6,814 bases of DNA from Clostridiales bacterium (GTDB lineage Bacteria > Bacillota > Clostridia > WRLR01), in the NCBI GenBank assembly GCA_031263625.1, contig JAISFK010000266.1, positions 1 through 6,814 of the forward strand, given 5' to 3'. Position 1 is the first letter of the stretch; every line of letters begins with the position of its first letter. A program made the translations under genes and the position numbers. Below the pieces are notes generated by a model. The model saw only the letters and a program-made list of their open reading frames with translations. It did not search any database and was not told where the DNA came from. Positions 1 through 4,822 of the stretch are shown piece by piece.

Positions 1-1
1 G

Positions 2-295
2 GTGTTCCAAAATACGGGCCTCCCCGTCACGCTGTACTTTGGCAACGGCGCAATTTCGGCGCCTCCCCGATACGACATCGCGAGCTATAAGGAGCATGTC
101 CTCGCGGAGGGGTACGGAAAGGCCGGCATCGGCGAAATTTCCGAGCGGCCGGCAAAATTATCGAAAGAATCGGGCGCGCCTGACTACACGGCGCTTTTCA
201 ACGCGACAATCATAGCCGCCGCCGTCCTATTGGCCGCACTGCTGCTCATGCGCCTCAAAAATGTCAAAAAGGAAAAGGACGGCTCCGATTCTTAG
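2..295 (+). CDS. C-terminal end of a DUF3999-like membrane-anchored protein (5' partial)
   Basis: The frame is open from the left edge, so this is probably the tail of a longer gene; the GTG at position 2 need not be its start. The visible 97 residues begin with a beta-rich stretch containing LYFGN and APPRYDIA. I associate that pattern with the end of DUF3999 proteins, where a Gly-Asn and a Pro-Arg-Tyr-Asp motif precede the membrane anchor. One hydrophobic helix follows at about residues 66-84 (ATIIAAAVLLAALLLM), then a basic tail (RLKNVKKEK), so the main domain should lie outside the cytoplasm with a short cytoplasmic end. The function of DUF3999 proteins is unknown to me. The family name rests on memory of short motifs and is moderate at best; that it is a C-terminal membrane anchor is firmer. 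Confidence 0.6.
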   Translation: MFQNTGLPVTLYFGNGAISAPPRYDIASYKEHVLAEGYGKAGIGEISERPAKLSKESGAPDYTALFNATIIAAAVLLAALLLMRLKNVKKEKDGSDS

Positions 296-320
296 TTGCT
301 TCTTAGCCGCTTCTTAGCCA
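291..320. repeat. Short tandem repeat, 11-bp unit
   Basis: CTTAGTTGCTT (291-301) is followed directly by CTTAGCCGCTT (302-312) and a partial third unit CTTAGCCA (313-320). The first unit contains the TAG stop of the upstream gene. Each unit offers a further TAG. It may be slippage-derived; no function is evident. Confidence 0.6.
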
Positions 321-338
321 TGGGTTCCTGGCCATGGC
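317..338. other. Inverted repeat / hairpin after the DUF3999-like gene
   Basis: GCCATGG (317-323) and CCATGGC (332-338) form a perfect 7-bp stem with an 8-nt loop, 21 bp after the upstream stop. No T-run follows on the + strand, so it is not a convincing intrinsic terminator. Its right arm is also part of the direct repeat that recurs at 1430-1447. Confidence 0.5.
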
Positions 339-345
339 GTTAGGC
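328..345 (+). repeat. Left copy of an 18-bp imperfect direct repeat flanking the MNT-HEPN cassette
   Basis: CTGGCCATGGCGTTAGGC here matches CTCGCCATGGCGTTGAGC at 1430-1447 in 15 of 18 positions, including an unbroken 11-mer GCCATGGCGTT. The two copies bracket the AT-rich two-gene unit, which is the arrangement expected of an insertion-site duplication or attachment-like sequence. The 8-bp core GCCATGGC is self-palindromic, which raises the chance of coincidence. Confidence 0.4.
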
Positions 346-361
346 GGCGACTGTCAACCCG

Positions 362-391
362 TTGTAGAGCGTACCGCAGATGTGATATATT
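362..391 (+). promoter_or_regulatory. Candidate promoter of the MNT-HEPN operon
   Basis: An extended -10 element, TGA followed by TATATT (383-391), lies 20 bp before the first ATG. A weak -35 match, TTGTAG (362-367), sits 18 bp upstream. Transcription would start near 397, giving a very short leader. The strong extended -10 compensates for the poor -35 in the usual sigma-70/SigA scheme. Confidence 0.5.
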
Positions 392-397
392 ATTCCA

Positions 398-404
398 GAG
401 GGGG
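398..404 (+). promoter_or_regulatory. Ribosome binding site of the MNT gene
   Basis: The purine run GAGGGGG ends 6 nt before the ATG at 411, a good Shine-Dalgarno match and spacing. It fixes the start of the nucleotidyltransferase gene. Confidence 0.65.
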
Positions 405-410
405 CGCGAT

Positions 411-833
411 ATGCTTCTTGATTCTGGCAAGCGAGTGATTAAGGAGTTTAAGATAGACGCGGATGTGAATATTCCATTCTTGCGATTTGTGCATCCGCGG
501 CGGCAAATATATTTGAAATATCTCTTCGAGAATCTCGGCCCCTCAATCGACCAGGTATGGGTTTTTGGCAGCGCTGTCACGCCAGACCATTATTCATGGT
601 CTGATCTAGACATGTTGCTTCTTGGCGATATATCTGACGAGGATCTGCTTAGAATATACGGAGGGTTTTCCGAGGCGAGGAAACTTGATACTTGGAATAC
701 CAACAAGAATGTTGATATTGTCTGCGATACGCTTTCGAACTTTGAACGCGACAAAGATGAGTTTGGCCACGTTTTGTGGTATGTAAATAGATACGGCGTG
801 TTATATTATGATAGGCGGTGGGATAATGAGTAA
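411..833 (+). CDS. Minimal nucleotidyltransferase (MNT) domain protein of an MNT-HEPN pair
   Basis: A 140-residue protein with the polymerase-beta-type nucleotidyltransferase signature. VFGSA at 51-55 is followed by exactly ten residues and then D65-L-D67, the GSX10DXD motif of MNT proteins. D102 in VDIV is well placed as the third metal-binding carboxylate, so the active site looks complete. Residues 1-45 form an N-terminal segment that makes it longer than the roughly 100-residue classic MNT antitoxins. The start is supported by a strong ribosome binding site. The stop overlaps the start of the HEPN gene by 8 bp, so the two are surely cotranslated. In characterised systems (MntA-HepT) the MNT protein transfers AMP to the HEPN toxin and silences it. 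That role here is inferred from motif and context. Codon use is AT-richer than in the polyamine genes downstream, suggesting acquisition by transfer. Confidence 0.88.
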   Translation: MLLDSGKRVIKEFKIDADVNIPFLRFVHPRRQIYLKYLFENLGPSIDQVWVFGSAVTPDHYSWSDLDMLLLGDISDEDLLRIYGGFSEARKLDTWNTNKNVDIVCDTLSNFERDKDEFGHVLWYVNRYGVLYYDRRWDNE

Positions 834-1260
834 GCTACAGTCGCAGTTTTTATCTTTGGCCAATGCTGATTTGGGAATTGCTGAGTTTGCCTTGAAAAAT
901 AGCGCAGATGAGGCATTTTTACACCAAGCTGCCTATCATTGCCAACAGGCCGCTGAAAAGCTTATAAAGTCCGTGTATGTTGAGAACAAGGTGGAATTGC
1001 GAAAGGTTCATAATATCTCTGATCTTATTGCGGGTATAAAGGACGCCGCTGAAAGATCATGGTTTGCGGAGCTGATAAGCAACGAGCCGCACATTAGCAG
1101 GTGGGCTGATTTGCGCTATATAACAAATTATAAAGCATCGAAGGATGATGTCACTCATATCCTTGGCATTTTACGGCAAATACATCAAGAAGAGTCGAGG
1201 CTTCAGGCGGCTACAGCGGACAACCTTGAGCTTTTCACCGAATACCGGAAGGATAACTGA
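826..1260 (+). CDS. HEPN domain protein, partner of the MNT
   Basis: A 144-residue, mostly helical protein. AAYHCQQAAEKLIK at residues 35-48 is the typical second helix of the COG2250-type HEPN family, with the usual Q-Q-A-A-E-K core. It is followed by VHNISDLI (61-68), matching the family's conserved His before the third helix, and ADLRY (94-98), which matches the conserved Arg-Tyr near the end. I chose ATG 826 over the in-frame ATG 808 because GGTGGG (817-822) is placed as its ribosome binding site and because it gives the ATGAGTAA overlap typical of coupled genes. HEPN proteins are often RNases and act as toxins in MNT-HEPN pairs. I find no RX4-6H catalytic motif anywhere, so RNase activity is doubtful. 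It may instead be a non-catalytic HEPN partner of the nucleotidyltransferase. Confidence 0.85.
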   Translation: MSKLQSQFLSLANADLGIAEFALKNSADEAFLHQAAYHCQQAAEKLIKSVYVENKVELRKVHNISDLIAGIKDAAERSWFAELISNEPHISRWADLRYITNYKASKDDVTHILGILRQIHQEESRLQAATADNLELFTEYRKDN

Positions 1261-1271
1261 TCAAACCAATG

Positions 1272-1284
1272 TGGGCTGCGCCCA
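1272..1284. other. Hairpin 1 of an intergenic hairpin array
   Basis: TGGGC (1272-1276) and GCCCA (1280-1284) form a perfect 5-bp stem with a TGC loop, 11 bp after the HEPN stop. It is the first of four adjacent inverted repeats. Confidence 0.5.
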
Positions 1285-1295
1285 TACCCCAAGTC

Positions 1296-1324
1296 GGAAC
1301 GGGAAAGCGCGGTTTCCCCGTTCC
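1296..1324. other. Hairpin 2 of an intergenic hairpin array
   Basis: GGAACGGGAAA (1296-1306) pairs with TTTCCCCGTTCC (1313-1324), eleven base pairs with a single bulged C and a 6-nt loop (GCGCGG). This is a long, stable stem. No T-run follows, so it does not look like a simple terminator. Confidence 0.65.
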
Positions 1325-1328
1325 TCAC

Positions 1329-1343
1329 GGGCGCGATGCGCCC
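1329..1343. other. Hairpin 3 of an intergenic hairpin array
   Basis: GGGCGC (1329-1334) and GCGCCC (1338-1343) form a perfect 6-bp stem with a GAT loop, starting 4 nt after hairpin 2 ends. Confidence 0.6.
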
Positions 1344-1344
1344 G

Positions 1345-1380
1345 CGCCGCGCTCGTCCGCGCGGCGTTAGCAAATTTTTA
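1345..1380 (+). terminator. Hairpin 4, possible weak intrinsic terminator of the MNT-HEPN operon
   Basis: CGCCGCGC (1345-1352) and GCGCGGCG (1359-1366) form a perfect 8-bp GC stem with a TCGTCC loop. A T-run (ATTTTTA, 1374-1380) follows, but about 8 nt beyond the stem, so termination would be inefficient by the usual rule of an immediately adjacent U-tract. Confidence 0.4.
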
Positions 1381-1394
1381 TATTATTCTCAATT

Positions 1395-1410
1395 CTGAAC
1401 TGCTGAACTG
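1395..1410 (+). repeat. Perfect tandem 8-mer
   Basis: CTGAACTG occurs twice in direct succession (1395-1402, 1403-1410) in the AT-rich part of the spacer between the HEPN gene and speD. No role is evident. Apart from the hairpin array, this repeat and the speD promoter, I see nothing else in the 1261-1586 gap. Confidence 0.6.
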
Positions 1411-1429
1411 CAACCCGGCCGCGCCCGCT

Positions 1430-1447
1430 CTCGCCATGGCGTTGAGC
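1430..1447 (+). repeat. Right copy of the 18-bp imperfect direct repeat flanking the MNT-HEPN cassette
   Basis: This is the partner of 328-345: 15 of 18 positions agree, with the 11-mer GCCATGGCGTT unbroken. It lies just before the speD promoter, so an insertion between the copies would have left that promoter intact. Confidence 0.4.
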
Positions 1448-1453
1448 ATGGTA

Positions 1454-1482
1454 TTGCGCCGGACAGATTGCCGATGTATAAT
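1454..1482 (+). promoter_or_regulatory. Candidate promoter of the speD-speA-speE operon
   Basis: A consensus -10 hexamer TATAAT (1477-1482) lies 17 bp after TTGCGC (1454-1459), a -35 with only the TTG matching. Transcription would start near 1489 and leave a leader of about 100 nt before speD, room enough for the hairpin at 1525-1550. Confidence 0.55.
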
Positions 1483-1524
1483 ACATGCATGGGACGCAGC
1501 ATGCGAAGCTTTGCGCCGCGAGCC

Positions 1525-1565
1525 GCCATTCCAGGCAAGGGCCTGGCGGCCTGCGGCCAATTTTT
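1525..1565 (+). promoter_or_regulatory. Structured speD leader with hairpin and T-run (attenuator-like)
   Basis: CCAGGC (1531-1536) and GCCTGG (1541-1546) form a 6-bp stem with an AAGG tetraloop, extended by GCC/GGC across a small internal loop. A second, competing short stem, GGCC (1548-1551) with GGCC (1555-1558), directly precedes AATTTTT (1559-1565). A stem followed by a T-run inside the leader is the shape of an attenuator, but the terminator stem is only 4 bp, so this is a weak suggestion. Confidence 0.3.
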
Positions 1566-1586
1566 GCGCCGGATGTTCTTTAACCT

Positions 1587-2558
1587 ATGGAAACGAAAGG
1601 TTGTGATGCTTGGGTGCGCGACAAACTGAAGCTGTATGGCTTTAACAATCTCACAAAGGCACTGAGCTTTAATATTTACGACGTTTGCTACGCTAAGAGC
1701 GAAAGGGAGCAGAAGGACTACATAGCGTACATAGACGAGCAGTACAATTCGGAGCGCCTGACGAAGATACTGTGCGACGTCACCGAGATGATCGGCGCGC
1801 ACGTCCTGAACATATCCAAGCAGGACTACGATCCGCAGGGCGCGTCCGTCAACATACTCATAACCGAGGAAGATCTGCACGCGAACAAAATCGACGAGTC
1901 GTGCAACCTGGGCTTTCTTCCGGCGGGAAGCCCCATACTCGCGCCCGGCCTTCGCGCCGGCGCGGCAAAGCTGCCGGACGAGCCGGGGCAGGCCGAGCCG
2001 GGCATGGGCGAGGCGGGCGCGCCGGCGGGGTCGGCGGGCGCGGGGAAGGCGGCCGCAGCGCTCTACGCGCATGGCAACGGCGCCCACGCGCACCTGGACA
2101 AGAGCCATGTCACGGTACACACGTTCCCGGAGTACCATCCCGACTACCCTATATCTACGTTCCGCGTCGATATAGACGTTTCCACGTGCGGCGCCATATC
2201 GCCGCTTAACGCGCTCGACTACCTGATCGGCAGCTTTGACTCGGACATCATCACGATAGACTACCGCGTGCGCGGGTTCACGAGGGACGTGGAGGGGAAA
2301 AAGTTCTACATCGACCACGACATCACGTCGATTCAGGACTACATAGACGGCAGGACGCTGACGCGCTATGACGCCATCGACGTCAATGTGTACCAGTCGA
2401 ACATATTTCACACGAAGCTGCTCATAAAGGAGATCGAGCTTCAAAATTACCTGTTCAACAAAGACGTTTACGAGCTGCCGCCCAAGCAGCGCCTGACGAT
2501 CTCGGACAGCCTGCGCAGGGAAATGATAGAGATATTCAGCGGGGTGAACATATATTAA
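1587..2558 (+). CDS. speD: S-adenosylmethionine decarboxylase proenzyme (pyruvoyl type, E. coli-like class)
   Basis: SpeD decarboxylates S-adenosylmethionine to give the aminopropyl donor for polyamine synthesis. It cleaves itself to create a pyruvoyl cofactor. The N-terminal block KLKLYGFNNLTKALSF (14-29), KQDYDPQGASV (78-88), the self-cleavage site HLDKSH (169-174; cleavage between K172 and S173), STCGAISPL (199-207, catalytic C201) and IDYRVRGFTRD (224-234) all match the E. coli-type enzyme. The 28-residue gap from S173 to C201 equals that in E. coli. The protein has 323 residues against about 264 in E. coli. The excess is a Gly/Ala/Pro-rich insertion at about 113-165, immediately before the cleavage site, so it would extend the C-terminus of the beta subunit. 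No good ribosome binding site precedes ATG 1587. GTG 1614 (residue 10), closer to the usual family start, is an alternative. It is first of three collinear polyamine genes. Confidence 0.95.
   Translation: METKGCDAWVRDKLKLYGFNNLTKALSFNIYDVCYAKSEREQKDYIAYIDEQYNSERLTKILCDVTEMIGAHVLNISKQDYDPQGASVNILITEEDLHANKIDESCNLGFLPAGSPILAPGLRAGAAKLPDEPGQAEPGMGEAGAPAGSAGAGKAAAALYAHGNGAHAHLDKSHVTVHTFPEYHPDYPISTFRVDIDVSTCGAISPLNALDYLIGSFDSDIITIDYRVRGFTRDVEGKKFYIDHDITSIQDYIDGRTLTRYDAIDVNVYQSNIFHTKLLIKEIELQNYLFNKDVYELPPKQRLTISDSLRREMIEIFSGVNIY
1923..2081 (+). repeat. Low-complexity Gly/Ala/Pro-rich insertion within speD
   Basis: This GC-rich, in-frame segment codes for residues about 113-165 of SpeD, rich in AGAP, GEAG and AGAGKAAA-like runs. 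The normal E. coli-type protein has only about 20 residues between its SEEP-like and AHLDKSH segments; here there are about 71. The reading frame and both flanking conserved blocks are intact. Confidence 0.8.
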
Positions 2559-2602
2559 GGGCGGGCGAGCATAAAAATCGGGGAAACGGGGATTCGGGCG
2601 CG

Positions 2603-4585
2603 ATGGACAACGCTGGCGGCGCGCGCGGCGGCGCGGCGCGAAAAGACATAATCGCCGGCGATATCGGCAGCGCTGGCGGCATTGGCGAAAATATAGGCAA
2701 TGCCGGAGGCGCGCCGGGCGGCCAAACGGGCGGCCAAACGGGCAATTCGCGGGGCGATCCGCACGGCGTTGCGACAACCATCCAGCCAACAGGCTCGCCA
2801 GACGGCCAAACAGGCGGTGGGCATGACAGCGCGACAGCCAGCGAATCAGGCAGTGCGTATGACAGTGCGCCAGCCAGCCAGTCGGGCAATGCGCACGGCG
2901 GCGCACCGGGCGGCCAGCGCGAGGGGGAGCCGCGTAGTCTGCGCGACGGCCAAATAGGTGATGCATCGGCCGAGCCGCACGGCGGCGCGCTGTCGCAGCG
3001 CAGCGCGCCGCTTTACGAGGCCCTGCTCAGGTTCAAGGCCAACCGCGTCGTCAAGTTTGACGTGCCCGGTCACAAGGGCGGGCGCTGGAACAAGGATCTG
3101 ACCGACTTTCTCGGCAAGAGCTGCCTCGAAATGGACGTCAACTCCATGAGGCCGCTGGACAACCTCTCGCACCCGGTTTCGGTGATCCGCGACGCGGAGC
3201 GCCTAGCGGCGGAGGCGTTCGGCGCGAAAGACGCATTTTTCATGGTAAACGGCACCACGGCCGCGGTTCAGGCCATGATCATGTCGGCCTGCAAAAGTGG
3301 CGACAGGATCATCATGCCGCGAAACGTGCACCGCAGCGCCATAAACGCCCTCGTAATCTGCGGCGCCGTCCCGGTCTACGTGAATCCCGGCGTCAACAGC
3401 GAGCTGGGCATCTCGCTGGGCATGTCCGCGCGCGACGTGGCGGCGGCGATGGACGCGCACCCGGACGCGAAGGCCGTGCTCGTCAACAACCCCACGTACT
3501 ACGGCGTGTGCTCCGACCTCCGCGCGATCGTCGGGCTGGCGCATTCGCGCGGCATGCTGGCCCTCGTTGACGAGGCGCACGGGGCGCACTTCTATTTCGC
3601 GGGCCGGCCGGGCGCCGCCGCAGCCGGCTCGGTTGCTCCCGGCGCCGCAGGGCAGGCTGGCGCTGGCGCGAGCGCGGGCGCAGTCGCTTCGGGCGCGGCT
3701 GCCGCTGGCGCGACCGCTTCTGGCGCCCACGCGGCCGGCTCGGCTGACCCGAACCCGCTGCGGCTGCCGCTGCCCGCCATGACGGCGGGCGCCGACATGG
3801 CCGCCGTCAGCATGCACAAGACGGGCGGCTCGCTGACGCAGAGCTCGTTCCTGCTCTGCGGCGAAAGCGCGCGCTCGGCCTACGTCAGGCAGATCGTCAA
3901 CCTGTCGCAGACGACCAGCGCGTCGTACCTGCTCATGGCCTCGCTGGACATCGCGCGGCGCAACCTGAGCCTCAGCGGCGGCGCCTACGTGGCGCAGGCG
4001 CTGCGCCTGGCCGAGTACGCGCGCGCGGAGATAAACAAGCTGGGCGGATACAGGGCGTTCTCGCGCGAGCTGGCCAACGGCGGCGACGTGTTCGACTTCG
4101 ACGCGACGAAGCTGTCCGTGCACACGCGCGACATCGGGCTCGCCGGCATAGAGGTGTACGACAAGCTGAGGGACGAGTACGGCATACAGATAGAGTTCGG
4201 GGACATCGGGAATTTCCTCGCCATCATATCCGCGGGCGACCGCGAGCTAGAGATTGAGCGGCTCGTGTCCGCGCTGTCCGAGATCAAGCGCCTGCACGCG
4301 CGGGACAAGGCAGGCATGTTCGATCACGAGTACATCCCGCCGACCGTCGAGATGCCGCCGCAGCAGGCGTTTTACAGCGAGCGCTCCTCGGTGCCGATAG
4401 CCGCCGGCGCAGGGCGCGTGTCGGCGGAATTTGTCATGTGCTACCCTCCGGGCATACCCATTCTGGCGCCCGGCGAGCGCCTGACGGGCGAAATCATCCA
4501 GTACATCCAGTACGCGAAGGCGAAGGGCTGCTTCCTCACGGGGACGCAGGACATGGAGCTGAACAATATACAGGTGATCGCGTGA
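2603..4585 (+). CDS. speA: PLP-dependent Orn/Lys/Arg decarboxylase, compact SpeA type, with low-complexity extensions
   Basis: This aspartate-aminotransferase-fold decarboxylase converts arginine, ornithine or lysine to agmatine, putrescine or cadaverine in the cytoplasm. Core landmarks run from about residue 134: PLYEAL, PGHKGG (155-160), NGTTAAVQA (216-224, phosphate-binding region), PRNVHRSA (239-246), LVDEAHGAH (321-329, with D323 expected to pair with the pyridine nitrogen), SMHKTGGSLTQSS (403-415, K406 the PLP lysine), and the C-terminal VMCYPPGIPILAPGE (611-625). The core closely follows Bacillus SpeA, about 490 residues; this protein has 660. The excess is a Gly/Ala/Ser/Gln-rich N-terminal stretch (1-133) and an Ala/Gly-rich insertion (about 338-384). 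ATG 2603 is the only ATG before residue 182, and I see no in-frame GTG or TTG in the extension, so the extension is probably translated. GGGGA at 2588-2592 is a fair ribosome binding site. It starts 44 bp after speD. Substrate is not determinable here; speA is chosen by subfamily. Confidence 0.9.
   Translation: MDNAGGARGGAARKDIIAGDIGSAGGIGENIGNAGGAPGGQTGGQTGNSRGDPHGVATTIQPTGSPDGQTGGGHDSATASESGSAYDSAPASQSGNAHGGAPGGQREGEPRSLRDGQIGDASAEPHGGALSQRSAPLYEALLRFKANRVVKFDVPGHKGGRWNKDLTDFLGKSCLEMDVNSMRPLDNLSHPVSVIRDAERLAAEAFGAKDAFFMVNGTTAAVQAMIMSACKSGDRIIMPRNVHRSAINALVICGAVPVYVNPGVNSELGISLGMSARDVAAAMDAHPDAKAVLVNNPTYYGVCSDLRAIVGLAHSRGMLALVDEAHGAHFYFAGRPGAAAAGSVAPGAAGQAGAGASAGAVASGAAAAGATASGAHAAGSADPNPLRLPLPAMTAGADMAAVSMHKTGGSLTQSSFLLCGESARSAYVRQIVNLSQTTSASYLLMASLDIARRNLSLSGGAYVAQALRLAEYARAEINKLGGYRAFSRELANGGDVFDFDATKLSVHTRDIGLAGIEVYDKLRDEYGIQIEFGDIGNFLAIISAGDRELEIERLVSALSEIKRLHARDKAGMFDHEYIPPTVEMPPQQAFYSERSSVPIAAGAGRVSAEFVMCYPPGIPILAPGERLTGEIIQYIQYAKAKGCFLTGTQDMELNNIQVIA
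2717..2740 (+). repeat. Tandem 12-bp repeat in the speA N-terminal extension
   Basis: GGCGGCCAAACG occurs twice in direct succession, coding GGQT-GGQT. Degenerate relatives of GGCCAAAC recur near 2804 and 2948 in the same extension. Confidence 0.75.
2822..2893 (+). repeat. Tandem 36-bp repeat in the speA N-terminal extension
   Basis: Two 36-bp units (2822-2857, 2858-2893) agree in 29 of 36 positions and code HDSATASESGSA and YDSAPASQSGNA. Most differences are at third positions or give similar small residues, so the duplication is not brand new and the frame has been kept. Confidence 0.75.
3614..3754 (+). repeat. Low-complexity Ala/Gly-rich insertion inside the decarboxylase catalytic domain
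   Basis: It codes for about residues 338-384, repeated AGA, AAG and ASGA words. It separates D323 from K406 by 83 residues; in Bacillus SpeA, as I recall it, the same interval is about 31. Conserved residues on both sides are intact, so it likely forms an exposed loop. Confidence 0.8.
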
Positions 4586-4822
4586 GGCGCGGCGGCCTCC
4601 GGGGGCCGAGGGGCGCGGCCAGAGGGCGAGGCGGCGGCACAGGCGGCAACACGGGGCGGCGGCGCTAAGCGCGGGCCGCGCAAAGCGGCGGCACTAGCGG
4701 CAGCACAGGGCGGCGGCGCGAATTGCAAAGACAGGGCGGGGGACAAGGCGGCAGCGCGGATCGGAAGGACGAGGCGAGGTACGAAGCGGCGGCAACGCGA
4801 AGCGGAAGGGCGGCATGGCGAT
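4586..4822 (+). other. G-rich low-complexity spacer between speA and speE
   Basis: This 237-bp stretch is strongly purine/G-rich on the + strand and built from recurring GGCGGC, GGCGGCA and GGGCGGCGGCG words (for example around 4632, 4660, 4686 and 4711). It has no recognisable domain in any frame. The conserved MELWYTE start of SpeE shows that speE begins only at 4823. GGAAGGG (4804-4810) is a possible, rather distant ribosome binding site. I see no terminator, so speE may be cotranscribed with speA. Confidence 0.7.

Noticed and set aside
1145..1606. Open frame on the plus strand across the HEPN end and the hairpin array
   Set aside because: It overlaps the HEPN gene out of frame and crosses the hairpins; the product is Arg/Ala/Cys-rich and unrecognisable.
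2700..2960. CRISPR-like array in the repeat-rich speA start
   Set aside because: The repeats are tandem, degenerate, in frame and without spacers; they are coding low-complexity sequence.
1389..2966. Long open frame on the minus strand (525 codons)
   Set aside because: It lies antisense to speD and the start of speA, whose products are unmistakable. Its product is Arg/Ala-rich with no domain, as expected of antisense frames in GC-rich genes.
3203..4123. Open frame on the minus strand (306 codons)
   Set aside because: Antisense to the conserved core of the decarboxylase; Arg/Ala/Val-rich composition and no motif.
4586..4822. G-quadruplex in the speA-speE spacer
   Set aside because: There are G-runs of 3-5, but I could not find four with loops of 7 nt or less, so the standard motif is not met.
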